This document shows positions 1 through 14,935 of a stretch of DNA of 64,000 nucleotides, piece after piece (position 1 is the stretch's first letter; each line of letters begins with the position of its first letter). The stretch is taken from NCBI GenBank assembly GCA_013433145.1, contig CM024172.1:1610501-1674500 (forward strand). The letters run 5' to 3'. This DNA is from Ascaris suum (Eukaryota; Nematoda; Chromadorea; Rhabditida; Ascarididae). The translations under genes and the position numbers were made by a program. The notes under the pieces are model-generated. The model had not been told where the DNA came from. It did no database searches and saw only the letters and a list, made by a program, of their open reading frames with translations.

Positions 1-692
1 AAAATTTCGCCATCCTAATCTAAATATTAATAAATTTTTTTTAACGTTGAACATAATTATGATTTTAGTTGTGTTCAATTTTATCATTTCTATTTAATAA
101 ATATGAGTAAAATTATAATTTTTTATGAACACAAATTGTAAAGCTCAATATGAAATAATCACAAATATAATCGTTAATCATCTCAAAAATTATTCATTCG
201 GCTAAATAAAACGATTAGAAATATTTTTTAATATTATAGTTGGTGGATGGGGGGCGGTGGGGTGGGGGGGGGGTGGGGTGGGGGGGGGGGGGAAAGAAAT
301 TATCCTCATCATCTACAGTGGAATATTTATAATTAGTCACTGTCAAATAAAAAAAAAAATTTTTTTTTTGATTTAATCCAATTTTATTTCATTTTATTCT
401 TTAAAGATAACGAATGAAAAAAAAATTTTTTTTTTTGGAGATGATTTTTTCACGTGACACTGTGAAATAATGCAAATAAATGAGAATTATGATGAAATTA
501 TCAATGTATGATAATAATTAGAAACAAAAGATTAGTTTTTAGTGGAATTTTTCACAATTTTTCACTATTACGTCCATATTTGGAATTTGGAATTGTGCCA
601 ATAAATGTGTGTAACAAAATTTTCGATAAATGCAATGGCTTTTTTTTCTCATGCACTGATTAGTTCGAGCAAGAGATTTATTTTATAGCTAT

Positions 693-751
<59 letters not shown>

Positions 752-3700
752 GTCATAAAGGAAGGACAATACAAGCAGCACTTGCTATGTGTCGTTAAGG
801 AATTTCACTCTCATATGGTGGGAAAAAAAGCGCTTAAAGAGGGCAACAGTGATACGTCACTCATTTCAATACGTCATTTATACATCAGCATAAACGTTCT
901 ATAGGTATGTTTCTATACACAACTATCATTAAATATAAACTATACGGCTTTAAGCCATCGTTTAAGAAATGCAAATATTTTCTTGAGATTTTCGATTAAG
1001 AAAAATGACGTCATTACCAAGTGCTCATAGACGGTAGGACACAATGAGAGTAAATCTGAAAGCAATTTTAGGGAACGGTGTGGGAATTTGGGAGGGGGGG
1101 GGGGGAGGAGGGGAGGGTTGAGAAAGGCAACGGAGGGGTTATAAACAACAGCGAAATATTGCACTACAATATTAGCAACTTCTATTCCATTATTTTTTGA
1201 CGTCGATTGTTTCATTATGATTCTCACTAAGAAATTCATGAGTACATGTCCACTCTCAGAGATTTTAAACGTTGTCGGAGTGAGTTCATAATACTCTTTT
1301 CAATACGAATCAGATGCCCCCCCCCCCACCCACTCCCCCACCCTAAAGAAATAATTACCCCTCTAAGAGCGATTGATGAATTTTATGAGATTTTCAAATA
1401 TCAACTGTGATATTAATTAAGAAATTTGAGTAATCATAATTTGCCCGAATATGAAATGAAACAAAGAAAATGAACAGCATTTGTAATCTAAACATCATTC
1501 GAATATACAATAAACGTTCAGAGGATCTTATAAACCATAAAATTAGGTTTTTTACCTGTGCAGGTAATTCATATATTAATCATTGATTATTGTTTTCTAT
1601 GAATTTTTCATATTCTTCTATCCTTTGAATGCATCAAAAGTCGAATGTTTTTTTAAATGAAATTCTTCGAATCTATGAGAGAAATAAAAATTAAACAATC
1701 GTTATGATTGTTGATAGTGATAGGTTTCATCGTATCGCTATAACCAATTGTTCAATGAACCATAACGGCACTTTATGTTTATATGAAATTAGCGCATAAT
1801 TAAAACATTACATTCTTTTAAGAAATTAATTATTTTTTTTATTTTAGTATATTTATCAAGATTTATCTATGAGATAAATTAGATATATAAGTGTAATTTA
1901 AATAGAATAAAATGAATAAAAAAATTTTCCAATAGGTATATAATTGTAATTAAATAGAATTAAATGAATAAGAAATTATTCAATTTTAACAAATTAGATC
2001 GCTCTTGTGTCAATTTTTTTTTCTTTTTTTTTTTGGTTAGTAACTCTTCGATCGTTTCCTAATAAATGCGGTCATATTTCAATAATAATAACCTCATAGT
2101 AGATATTTGTTTTCTTATTGACTTTTATTCGATTTTTAAACGGGGTTTTTTTTGCATTGCTCTAATAATATATGCTACTTATTTAAGCAATAAGTGGTAC
2201 TTGTTGCATTTATTTTTCAATGTTATTTGTCAGAAAATTGTTCAGTTTATCGAGCAAATAATATTGACATAGATTTTTTTTTGATTTTGCATATATGAGC
2301 GCACGAAAGAGGAAAATAACGATGAGGCTGTTTACTCGTTATGTTCGAGTAAATAAACTCACTAATCGAATTTATTAAATTATAATTTACAACTATTCAA
2401 CTACAATTCATGTTGTATTTAAAACCCTTTAGCAATATTCGATATTTACTGTTATTATGAAGCTCTGATATGAGATATGGAGGTTTTTCTTGAGAATTTA
2501 AGATTCTCCACAAATGAATCATTCTTTATAGACATAATCGTTTTCTAGCTCTCTTCCTTAAGATTTGATTTATATATTTCAATATTCATTTTTTTTTTTT
2601 TTCAAAGGAATCTTCCTACAATATGTCGATGCAAATTTTGATCATTTCCATAATTTACATTATATAAATCTTCAGTATCATCTCATTATTCTAATTAATA
2701 AAAAAAAAAATTCAATTATGAAATCAAAATAAAGTTATATGATAAAAATAAATTCATATAATCTGCAAAAAAAAAGAATTTTTTTTTACAAAAGTGGAAA
2801 AAGAATTGAATTTCACTTTTTTTATAAATGGTTTTTTCTTTTATTTATTATACTTTTTTGCAGAGAAATGCTTTCAAATTGTTTAATTCAGTAAAACCCT
2901 CATAAGAAATGCATAATATCTCCTCAATCATTTCGAGAAGATATTCAATTTCTATGAAAGTATTCAATTCCTATAGCTTATGCAATAAGCCTAAACTTTT
3001 ATAGTTAAGAACGCTAACAAATAGTAAACAAGTATTGAGTTTAAATCTAACTTGATATTTATTCACTCAACTAAAATTGCAAATCAAATATGCGACTTTC
3101 ATATGAATTTATCAATTAACTTCCCATTTAGAATAAATAATTTTAAATAATTTCCCAAAAATATCATCGCGTTATTAACGTTTAGAAATGCCTTAAATTA
3201 TTACATTCAAAAAAACCCATTAGAATTTTCTAATTTCAATTTTCATAAATATTCATTTTAATCATTTCAATAAAAAATTTATTACTCAACTATTTTTTAT
3301 TTTCAGGAAATTATATGCACCGCGCATATCGGTAAGTGAAGTTTAAAGTAATCTTTTATTCTAGTTGATTTTTTTTAAACGTTTTATTATCCGTTTCATT
3401 GCATTCCATTAAAAAAAATATAATTTGCTCCATTTAGTAAGCATACATATACTTAGGCTTAATTAATTTGTACTTACTTATTTAAAAAAAAAATAAACCT
3501 CTCATCTTCCTTTATTCAAACAATTTGTCTAATTTCATTTATTAGCATTCTCTATGAGTTGTATTGATAGTATTTTGCATATTAATCCTTTTGATATTAT
3601 CCTATCTTTAGTCGAATATTTTTAAATTATCATTATTTGCTTCATATGATAATTTATTGCCTCATGCAGCAAATCAGAACATTTGCATTTGGTACTCGAA

Positions 3701-6700
3701 TGTTTTTTTTTTGATCCTTTCAATAATTACTTTTTGAATTAATAAATCAAATTTATGTGGAAATCGAAAAATATTTAAATAAATAGGAAGCTATAAAACA
3801 ATAAAAGTATAGCCTGATATTATCACTTCATATAATCGATTTTTCAATAGTAAAGGGATCATATCAAAGAACATAGCCTGATATACTTTATATTTCTACA
3901 CATTGAACTAAAAATATTGCAAAAATTTGAATAGATAATGACTAAACGCTATCGAATTTGCCTTTTTTTTGTATATTCGTTTCTTTTATAATGTCTTGAA
4001 ATCTACTGAAAATTGAAAATCATTCGTTTAACAAATTTCAATTTTTTGATTCTCTTCAACATTTATGATTGTGACAATAGATTATGTGCGTAGAAATTGC
4101 ATAGAAATTATTCTAAATTATGCTTAAATAATATGCGAAATTATTCTAACGAATCGATGGATAAATGCATTCGTTACTTTTTATGCGATACATTTGTGGT
4201 TATTTATCTAATTGCTGATTTCATTTTCACTAATCTTTAAGTAATTCTTTTTTTTTTTTGTTTGTTTCGTTTAAATGTGATGACTAGTAAATGTAGTATT
4301 TGTTCTGTATTGCCTCTAAGAGTGAAATATTGGTGATGATCCATCGCTCACTTCATCTCTTCATGTTTATTTCAAAAATCATTTGCCTGCTATCAATATT
4401 CACTTAAGTATATTTGTTTCTAATATTCACTCGTCATACTAAATCCAGAATTCGTTTACATATGAGGTTGCCACTAATTTATGAGATATAAGTTAGGCAT
4501 TACCGTTATGCATAGTGAAATGAAATAGAGCGCTTTTAAAATGAAAACCAATAAGTATGCATTATATAGTAGATCACCATATAAATTCGAAAAATTCTCA
4601 AGTGATTTGATTCTATGCATGTACACTACACTCAACAGCGAGCATTTTCGCCTCAGGCGTTCTTTCTGCAGAATTAATCATGATCGAAGGTGACCTTGCA
4701 GTTAGAACTGGTCTAAGAGAGGAGCAATAGAGAAAAAGGTCTCAACTTTCATCGGCCTGATATTCGTATTGGATAGGTTGTCGGGATTTTCGAAAAAAAA
4801 AAGCGTACACATGGATCGGCATTTGAAAAGTGTGATTAACTGGCGATTATTGGTCAATAATCTACGAAAAGTGCATCTTTCATAAAAAATCTGCTTTCAT
4901 TGCATCAAAATCTCTAATAGTTTATTATGTGAGGTTATTCTTGATTGACATCATAAAGCGCACAATTTTAGTTTATCGGTAATAATGTCGCTGGAAGCTG
5001 CATTGCATCCTATGGGTTCTTACCTCAGGTCACTACTAAAAACTGTACCTGTTAAGGTTTGAAAATTTCAACAACTTCAATTCCGTTATATTTTTGATGC
5101 AAGTACCATAGAGTACCATAGATTATATCTGTATTTGACTCCCATTTACTTGATGATAATGACCGAAAAATTGTTGTTCATAGTATCGATTGATAAAATG
5201 CACTTCTTTTTGTTGATTCGAAGTTTGGATTCTCTTACTAGAACATGTTTTCTTTTAGCATTAATGTCTAATTGAGGAGCACATTGAGAATAAAAGAAAT
5301 CAAGAGGAGCTAATTGAGGAGAGGAAGACGAGTAGAAAAAAAGCAGTGAACGAAGTTGAATTTATTTGATTTGAATGAGTAGAATTTCGTTATATCTTTG
5401 GAATTTTCCATCACATTCGTTCGTTCTCTACTGCGTATTCTCTCGTCACTTCTCTGAAGCTCTTTGTCCAAATTTTTGAGGTAATTTCTCTCATCTTTCA
5501 TTAGCCAAAGAAGTGTTCAGTAATTTTCCCAGATAATTGCCTCTTGAATTCGCTTGAAAATGAGTGAAAACGCATTTGAATACTAATTACACAAGTAGGT
5601 ATGCAATATGAATCGACGTTAATGTTTATGGCATTATGCAAATTTCACCACATCAGTATTGCTTTCAATTTTGATGAAGCGAACGTTTGCCACCCTCCCC
5701 CCCCCCCCCCAAAAAAAAAAAGAAAACTCGACCTTATCCTAGAGATATTCTCAAAAACGAATTTGCTATACTTTAGTTTAAGAGGATATTGACGTCTATT
5801 TGTAATGGCGTTAATCCCATTCCATATTACTATGGAGTGTTTCGACGGTAATTTTCCATGATAGTAGTTCGTAACAATCTGCTTATACATAAAAATCGTA
5901 TTTTGAGCTTCTTCTTCCACTTCTTCTTCTACTAATTCTTTCGTTACATTTTCGCTGAAAATTTGAGAAGCTTTTAAGTACCCTTATCTTTGATTATTTT
6001 GCCCTTAAAAGTGAAAAGAAGGTGGAAAAAAATCTATTCCCATTTATAGGTTCATCTTCTGCATTTATGGCTAAATTTAGACGAAAGAAATTAAATTGTT
6101 GATTGTATGTGACGATTATTTCATCGAGTTTGCTAGCTATTTAGGTGAAATTTGCAAGAAGTGGAAAAATTATCTCGATTATGCTCCCCATCCTTTCGTT
6201 TACCTCTGCGAATGGGAAAAACTATTCAAAAATTGCATAAAATCGACTTTATACTCATTCTTGTTTCTGTTGTACTATATAGCAATAGATGCACATCTAT
6301 TGATACGATACATCAAAGATTACATCGATCAGGATTATGCGTAGAATGATTTGTGCAATGGTGAGCATCTGGTGGGCACTAATATTGCTGAATATTTCAA
6401 TGCATCTACTTGAAAGAGGTTGCTAAAATATATTATATGCAGAAAATGGAGGATACAGCGTCTATCAACAAGTGAACAAGTTTCCTGCCTTAAGGATAGG
6501 GCTCTCTACTAAAGGGGATCAATGAGCAAAACGGTTCAAAACGAGGATCAGACGTGTGTACGTGTGGTGTGTGCGAGTGTAATCGCTAATCTTGAAGAGG
6601 AACCCTGATTCATCGGCGTTGTGCAATTTTATCCCTCATATTTACAAAGAAGCTATTGTTCGATGGCCGATGAAAACTTTATCGCCACACGGGTGTAAAC

Positions 6701-9700
6701 TTGTCGTCTTGTCGTCTGCTGTATGCGATACGAAACCTTTACCACTGAAAATGACAAGCTGGTGGAGTGCTAATTATGTGTGCAGCATAAAATGGTATTA
6801 ATGCAGATTTCTGGACTTTTCATGGAATTGCAGAGTGCATTTACCTAGCAAGCAGAAAGTTGCAGGTTCATACAACACTTTGGGCAATGTTTTTTCGTTG
6901 GTCATCGAATTCTAAGCCTTAGGCGCATTAAAAAGTTGTACAGAAAAACTTGGTGGCTAGCTTCTTATCTTTCAGCCAACTTCTAGATCTGAACTAGACT
7001 CACATGATGACCACTATGTGATGACCAATGAAAACATCATACATAGGTGGATGCGAAACTTTCGTTAGACGTATTGCGTTATAAATGTGTGCACAAATGT
7101 CGAGAGAATTTAGGCAAACAAATAGTGGCCAATAAGAGTGTACACTCTAGCTCAATGATCGATCATTCGCGAGGCAAGTGAAAAGTCTCTTATTGCACTG
7201 CATATATCTGCAAGCAATTTTTTTTTCATTTCTTATCGGAGAATAAGTTGTCGAAGAAAAAAAAAATCTTTTTTTTTAGCAACTCTAGAATTTTTTTCAT
7301 TTTATCGGAAAAAATGGTAATGTTTACTGATACTAATTTATCGTCTCTATATTATGGGAACTTATTTATACACATTGAAATCATTTTTTTTTATTAATAT
7401 AAGGGAGAAAAGATCAGAAAGAAATTCCATAGAAAATAATATGCAAATTACGTATCGATATAATCAAAATCAATATTTGCAAATTTCAAAATTTTCTAAT
7501 CTCCAAGTTTATTCGTTCGATTTTTTTTTTAATGATACTAGAAAATTAGAGAAGTGAGAATTGTTGAAAAATTTGACGCTATCAACGAAGTTTTATTTAG
7601 CGAAATGAATGCACTATTATAATTTACGAAGAGTATATTCCCCCTCATTGTTATTTCATCGGTTATTCCGGATGTGTTTTCTGAATTGTTTTCCGGTTTT
7701 TCCGGTTTTTTGACGTTTTTCATTCCAGTTTTTCGAATTACGAATCTATTCCGGATTTCGAATTCAAATTTCTGAATGCTTCAATAGCAAAGAAAAAGAT
7801 TTAAGGCGATATCAATTTAATGGCTTAATTGCTTCTCGATTTACTAATTGAAGAACACTTTTTATCCCACAATACTAAACAAAAGCAATATTTCAAGAGT
7901 ATTTTCTATCGTCTTTATATTGCCTTTATTAGTCGCAAAAATCGTTCAACCTCATTTCTTATAGAATATTTTTTTCTTTTGTTTTTTTCTATTTCCTTTT
8001 TTTCTTTTCCCCTATAGATATTCACCTTTCCACCTTTCTTTTTTTATGAAATTTTTTTCTTTCAAAAAGAACTGGTTTTGCAATGCGTTCTCATCAACCT
8101 ATGAAGTAAAAATTTCTTTATATTTCTTTGCAAAATCGTCGTTTATTTTGCAAATAAAGAATGTCTATTTTTGCATTGCAACAAAAATATGCAATATTTT
8201 TGGAGCATATTAGGCAATGATAAATGCACAATTCGTACATAAATATGGCAACCCTCTTGAATATGAATGCTTTAATTTCTTTTTAAATACACAAATGAAC
8301 ATCCCATTTAAAGGAGTACATATCGGTGTCATCGGTTGCGTATAGGAATTTGCCTGAAAATGATGCTTCGAGAATGAAATTAAATTAATATTGAGACTAC
8401 TAGTTCGCGCTAAAATATCGAAGAGAAAACTCGAACATCAAAAATGCCTATTTGTAATTCAATTTCACTAAAATTATTATTTTCTTCAAAAATTTATTCA
8501 TTTTTATTTTATCGACGATAATATATGATTGATTAATGAATCGATCGTCGAAATATTAATGAAAAAAATTTTTTTTTCGTTGAAAAGTACGATTATATGA
8601 ATTGATATGCTACACTTAATTACGCTTAATATATAGTTATGATATGATAAGGTAAAATTCATCTGTAATAATTGTGCCACATTTAATCTACGAATATATT
8701 TACATACCTAGATTAAATTTGCATAAGTGTATAATGATCTACTTTAAAAAAAAAAAAAAGAATGACTAAGAGATATAAGAAACGCTTCATTGCGTATCTC
8801 TCAATGATTGTTTAGCCGACGAAGCTTATCAATGGGCGCTATGATTTTATTATGCGAATGAATTTTAGAGCATTTAAATATCATATGAAAATATTAGCGA
8901 TAAAATATCAAGTTCGAAAAAAGTTTTAATTCAATGAATTAATTTGAATATATTAGTATGTTAGGACTTTTAAGTAGCATTCAAAATTTCTTATAAAATG
9001 CCATTTAATTTGCATAATATTATTATTTTTTTATGTGATATTTTTTGTAATTTGCATAAAATTTTACATTTATGTAATTTTTATTAAACAATTTTATATG
9101 CATATTTGCTATATATAGTATGTGAAATGATTTTTTTTTTTGCAAAAAAAAATTGCCACATCCAGCATTCTTTCCTCTTTAAAGAATTGCATTCACTAGG
9201 ATATTCTTTAAAAAAAAAAAAAGCAAAAAAAGCGAATTTTTCTATCAGTTGAGATAGGTCAGCAAAGGTAAAATTATTTTAAGTTTTTGGTGATAACATA
9301 TCACTGTTTAGTATATCAGGTATAGAATATCCCACAAGTTGCTGATCGGTGATATTCGATTATTTTCCACAGTGCAATCGATTCAATTCATCAAATTTTC
9401 CCATTTTTCGAGCAGCTTTCGTTGTCTTTAATTATATTTTCCCATTAAGCCTATATTTTTCGATCAATTATCAACTATGATATTAATAGTATTGCTTCTT
9501 ATTTTCAACGATGTGAAAATTTACTTGAATGAACGAAATTTCCCTATATGCTGATAGCAACAATGAGAGGTGTTCTATCTTAGTTGCTGTTACCTGCTTC
9601 TTATAGAATGGTTACCTTATCATAACTATATTAAGCGTTTAGCATGGAACTAGGGACAATATGAAAGCGATAGTGATAAGACGTTACTTGTAGTTGATGA
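1..9700. other. AT-rich stretch without a supported gene
   Basis: No open segment here joins to another at plausible splice sites with matching phase. The sequence is very AT-rich, with many poly-A and poly-T tracts, a (GA)n microsatellite near 694-748, and G or C homopolymer blocks near 252-292, 1091-1104, 1318-1329 and 5696-5711. Short open frames such as 5645-5920 (minus) and 6096-6344 (plus) look like chance. Regulatory DNA could be present but I cannot point to any. Confidence 0.6.
694..748. repeat. (GA)n microsatellite
   Basis: About 55 bases of uninterrupted alternating GA, in the AT-rich left part of the window. There is no gene nearby. Confidence 0.95.
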
Positions 9701-9725
9701 AGATAGTTTTCGTTGAGTTTCATTA

Positions 9726-11228
9726 TTATTCATCGAGATTGCTATCGGAAATGACCCATCGGAAATTTTTCTTGATTAAATTACGAGCTTTCTGCAGCTT
9801 CTGATGTGGAAATAATGCGATACCTTTATGTGTTCATCGCTTTAACTCTAGGATCTTTGATAACATTCGTTAGTGTTGAGCCGTAATTTAGTAATGAAAT
9901 GATTTATCAAAAATAATTCAATTTCAATCAAATTAAAAATGAAAATTTTCAATCGTTCAATGAATTTACTCATAAAAAGAGAAATATCCAATCAAAGATT
10001 AGTAATACTTTTAATTAGCGAAGAAATTAGGTCGATTATTCGAAGTGATTGCATATATTTTTATTCATTCAATGAATTTTTTAAATTTTCATAAACACTC
10101 AAATATTCGTAAAATTTTTCATTAATCACAAATATATTTCATAAAAATTTCCTTAGTTCTACGATTGTCTCTTGTTACAGGAGCTATGATATAGGGTTGG
10201 ACATTTGCGCCATTTCTTGAGCACCACCGCTGCTTTACGGAATGCGTCATTTGCACGCCAATTATGTCCCGTCAAAACCAAGAGGCAAGATATGATATTA
10301 GGCAAATAATCGTAGCGTCCTAACAAGTAAACATTATAGGCAATACACGCATCAAGCGACTCCACATTTAAGACGGTTTTGAATGTAAATGAATTGTTGA
10401 AATTCATCAATACGGAATCAAAATACCACCGGGAAAATCTTATAGCTGCGCGCGTGGACGCGCGATTCGGGTTTATCTCTGCGAGTAACTGTAATTAAGG
10501 TGTGATTTACTGATTGCATATTCACAAAGTTAAACTTTAGAAACTTTCTTGTGTCAGTGAAATTTTTGCATTCGACTTTGACGAATTGAAGTGAATCAAT
10601 GCTTTATAAGGGGGTAAATTCAAGGTGTTGTTTATTTTGAAGTCTCATCAAACAGCAATAAGACTTCTCATAAGTGAAGATCATTGAAAGAACCACTCAA
10701 CGATGAAACATGAAGTCACTGAGGTTCGGAGAACTTCGGAAACGAGTGACATGCATCCTCTTCCTTCCGACATGACATATGTTACTGGAAGGAGGTTTCC
10801 AAGTAATATTTCACTAACATGGTTGACTAGTACCACTTGAAGGATTATTTTGTTCTACTGTTTTTCACTGCTTTGCGACGAAATGCCTGCTGAAGGAAGT
10901 TGTTCTCTCCGAAAATTCATCGGTATTTTGTTGTCCTCTGAGAAGGGAACAGTTTTGCGATGAAAATTCAAAAAGCTCCATAGTGACAATCCAATTTAAC
11001 AGAATCTTCGAAAAGAATCGTCTTCATGAGAGGAAAGAGATATTCGTGTGAAATTCGACATGATACCTATGGTTGTGGACTTCGAGAGGTCATTCTATCC
11101 GACGATTTGTCGATTCACATCTCATGACGTTTACCGTGATGATTGCAATGTGGGCATTGCGTTTAGTGAATTGGGCACCGATCGATTGCAATTTGTATGC
11201 AGAGCTATCTTCCAAAGTTTCTATTGAA
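9726..11228 (-). CDS. Partial multi-exon gene: alpha-solenoid-like (HEAT/ARM-type) protein, family unknown
   Basis: Four adjoining minus-strand exons fit together by phase: about 11228-11135, 11066-10988, 10835-10720 and 10488-10179. They follow acceptors such as CCATAG and ATTACAG and encode about 200 residues of amphipathic helix. Typical segments are HEYLFPLMKTILFEDSVKLD, HVSEILLGNLLPV, RASTRAAIRFSRWYF and ANDAFRKAAVVLKKW. The pattern of hydrophobic and charged residues is that of a helical repeat protein; no catalytic motif is visible. A likely last exon at 9791-9726 ends in TAA (it reads KARNLIKKNFRW and onward), but its join to 10179 needs an exon or frame I did not resolve. Further upstream exons probably lie at 11.3-13.3 kb, for example an open segment with a CCT/GTAAGA donor near 12.97 kb and a coding-like stretch ending near 13.07 kb. 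A TPR protein or a Fanconi FANCI/FANCD2-type solenoid were considered but cannot be shown. Both ends of the model are open. Confidence 0.5.
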
Positions 11229-11299
11229 CTCGCGATTTTGTTCGCAAGATTGAAAAAAGATTTTCATAGTCGAATGATTTCGCTTTCAAAATAATTCAC

Positions 11300-13300
11300 G
11301 CTTGAGGAATATTCGTTTATGGGATTTGACACTGCAGACGTGATGAGTTGATATCCTGTAATATTGCGATGAGTGAATCCCTCGAATATCCTGCTTAAAC
11401 TTTTAAGGGGAACTCTCCCTTCTCCTCGTCCATTCTAAATAAACAATTTTCATGATGTTTTTTAAACGTTCGATATTGTTTAATATAATTTATCATAGTT
11501 TCGGGGGGGGGGGGGGGCGGGGAAGGGTGAGGATTGGGGAGTAAACCTCTTCGTCTCAATAATTCCTCTATTCTAAAGTCATGAGAAGTTTATATTTTCA
11601 TGGGTCTTATTCAAGGTACTCTGTTATACTTTATAGATCGTTCAAGGTATCCGCACTTAATATGAAGGTATTGTGAGATTCTGTGTTTAATGAAAGGAAA
11701 TGGTTTAGTAGCTCATCTGGTATTGTGTTCATTTACTATTGTTTCGTGCGATGAGATTGATAATGCGTCATTAAAGTGCGCCTGTTTTATGAACTTTTGG
11801 TACTGACGTTTCGACTTAAAAAAAACTTTATTGAAGTGAGCATCTGCGAAGAACCTGAGCTCGAAGGAAGAATGGAAATAAGGGGAAAAGCGTGACGAGG
11901 ATTAGTAAGAATAGAGCGAGTAAAAACGAAGAACAAGAGGAATATCTTCACCGGTGATACATATACAGAGATGAAGGATGAAACAAGAGATTATACGATA
12001 GAGAGATAAAGGCAATAAAAATAGAAAGAAAGATGCGCAGAAATAATGAACAAATGCAAAACTATATAAAAATAAGATATGATGTAATTATCTTTGACCT
12101 CATCATATTATTCTTTTCTCTCAAGTTCGATTATTTGCATGCCGCCTGTTTTCCATAAACATTTTTTCTTTCTTAATCATTATTTGCATATATTTCTTCT
12201 ACTATTTTTATTCCTCTCATTTCTTTATTGTATGATCTTTCATTTCGTCTTTCATCATCGAACATATGAAGATCGTAGATGGTATCACTATTCTTCCCCC
12301 AATTATTCCATCATTTTCTCATTCATAAATACTTATCAATCTTTTTCCTCATTTTTTTCTTCTTCTTTCTCGTATTTTTTTTTTTTTTCAAACCATCTGC
12401 ATATCCGCGATACGTTATCGTTCTTATCATGTGACACACAATTACTCAATTACCTTCTGGTGGATATTTAGTCGTGCAATTAGCAGCTCCTTCTAACCCT
12501 GAATCCGATATCATCCGCTCACTTTAGCTGATGTAGTATACACCATAGGATCGACCCCTATAACGTTTTTCGCATTCATCAATAAATTTCAAAAAAAGCC
12601 TACGACATTTGAAAATGCAAGAAAAACTTTGCATGTATTTTTGAACCAAGTCGGGAAAAAGTGAGTTCTTGCAGCATAGGTTTGATTATTTGTAGGTTAT
12701 TGATGAAAGCGATTGATCACTTCAAAATTAAATGCGCCTATTATACCAACTGCTTTATGGCAGTCGTCCTCATTTCCTCTCTAATCTAATTCCATTCTCA
12801 TGCAAAATTACAGCCTTTTATGAAATTAATGTTAGGTGGGATACGTATCATCTAAAATCACTTCTTGGCAACGGTCGTGAGTAAAAGCTTTCAAATCGTC
12901 GACGATAGCATTTGTTTAGTTGGATCATTTGAAGCCGCTTGTTCTAACTGAACTTTCGCATTTCCGTTGGTCTTACAGGAAGTTTTGAACTTTTGAATTG
13001 ATATCGCTCAATCTTTGAGCTGTTGAAGTTCTTTTAAAACAATGGAATACATCGGACGCCTTTGTCAGAAATTTTTAGAGCATTCTCATAAAGTAAAGTA
13101 ATGAAGTAATGAACATATTTTTATAAAGTGATGAACACATTTGCTCACATTGCTCCACAAAGCGAATAATAATCCTTGAAAACTTGCTTTTTTGACTCTC
13201 ATAAGCGGTGAAATTTTACAAAGGAAGTTTGTTCTAGTGAAATTACGCACTCTTCGACGACATCGCACGACATTTTACGATGTTATCTGTGTCTTCGCTC
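11300..13300 (-). other. Possible upstream exons of the minus-strand solenoid gene
   Basis: Several short minus-strand open pieces look coding but could not be joined securely. One near 12.93 kb follows GTTCAG and begins LEQAASNDPTKQ. One near 13.06 kb contains NALKISDKGVR. One near 11.35 kb follows ATTACAG. They have the same helical character as the exons at 10.2-11.2 kb. The plus-strand open frames in this stretch (11073-11294, 12094-12471) look like chance. Confidence 0.25.
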
Positions 13301-14935
13301 AATATTTCGATGCACTCGATTCGTCAATTTCGTAACTTGTAGCATATGATTTCTTTCTTCACTGTTTACTTCACAAGGACGTTTCTTCCTTTTTTACCCC
13401 TCGCCTCCCCCACCTTTCCGATACATGGCCATCCATTTTTGCTGTTTACCCGACGTGCACGTTGCTTCAGCTACTTACATAACATACATTTTTGGTCCCT
13501 CTCACCTAATTGTTTCTAACACATCTATATGCAAATGCAGATTTAAAAGGGTACCGAAGTCGTAAACGATTGTAACTGATTCAGGAATCAATCGCACGAT
13601 CTTTTCGATCTCGTCCCTTCACTATAAACTGCACTGATAGTACAGTGATGTGATTGATGATCCGGTGCTTGAGCATTTCATCCAGGTAAATATCTCTTTG
13701 TTAGTGGAAGCCGCAAAGGTGTCAAAGTTCGTGTTTGCGTGCTGATTATCGGCTAGTAGAATTGCACTTCTTGCGTCATTCAAGCTGCCCTTTTATGCAA
13801 TATGCGAAGGAAGAGAAGCGTCGTCCTCTTTGCTTACGGTATATATATCAAATGGAAATTAAGCGACTTGCAGAGTGCAGCCGGCTGTCTCCTTTTTTTG
13901 GTTCTCACCATTCAAAGTGCATCGGCTTCTGTTATTCTCTGCTAACTGCTTCGTAAAGTGTCTATTCTGAGGAGACCATAAATCAATTTGTGTCATTTCT
14001 TGCTGCGCGATTCATTGCTTCATTCAAAAATGAAACCGTTTCATGCAAGCTGTTCGTGAGTGAATGCCTATGTAAAATGCATCAGAGTGGGTGATATTGC
14101 GCGACATTTGCGCCTCCGAACTGCGCGCGTATAGTAGATGAACGCATTGTAGAATAAATGACATGGTAATATGTTGATTTAGTGGCTACTTACTAGAAGG
14201 CACAGTCAGTTGTGGCGCAATCGTCGTAGCATCTGGGTAGCAGCGCGCATTCTCGCTCATTAACTGCTAACCTAAACTTCGGCAACATCCGAACTTCAGA
14301 AAGCGTTCTGAATTCTGAGTCAGTATGACTGTCGTCGCAAGAACTAACAAAAATTTCTGCAAAGGAACAAAACTCTTTTTTGTCGCTTCTCCGAAGTGCT
14401 GTTTCTTTGCCCTGCTTAGCAAAAAGCAAAAAAAAAAACGAATAAAAAGTTGTGCAGTTTGCAGCGAGAGGACCGGTTAAAAGGGGCTGGTGAAATGCAG
14501 TCTGAAAGGAATAAAACGGTTGGTTTCAAAAACCTTTTCAAGTGTTCATCGATGAACAACGAAAAAACAAAAAGCGCACAGTGGACAGACTGGAATAACG
14601 TTTTTCCTCGCAGGAAGTGACATGTTCAGGGCAGTATGGTGCAGGCAGTTCCCTGGATCAGTACGGCTTCAGGTGAGGGGGGATGATTTAGGGCGTTGCA
14701 ATGACGTCCTGCAATAATTTAGAGAGCGCCTCTCACACGAAGAACTTTCTGCAATTATCGACAGTTGCGTTTAACATTGGGCAATGTTTCAGCATTTCAT
14801 AAGAAAATTCTAACGATTTTGGTCGCAGATCACCGAGCAGCTTAATTGACTATGACTGCAAAGCAGATTAATTGCGATCGTAGAATAGTTTGCATTATCA
14901 AATGCTCTTATAAGTGTCGCTTTGATGCTAAGAGT

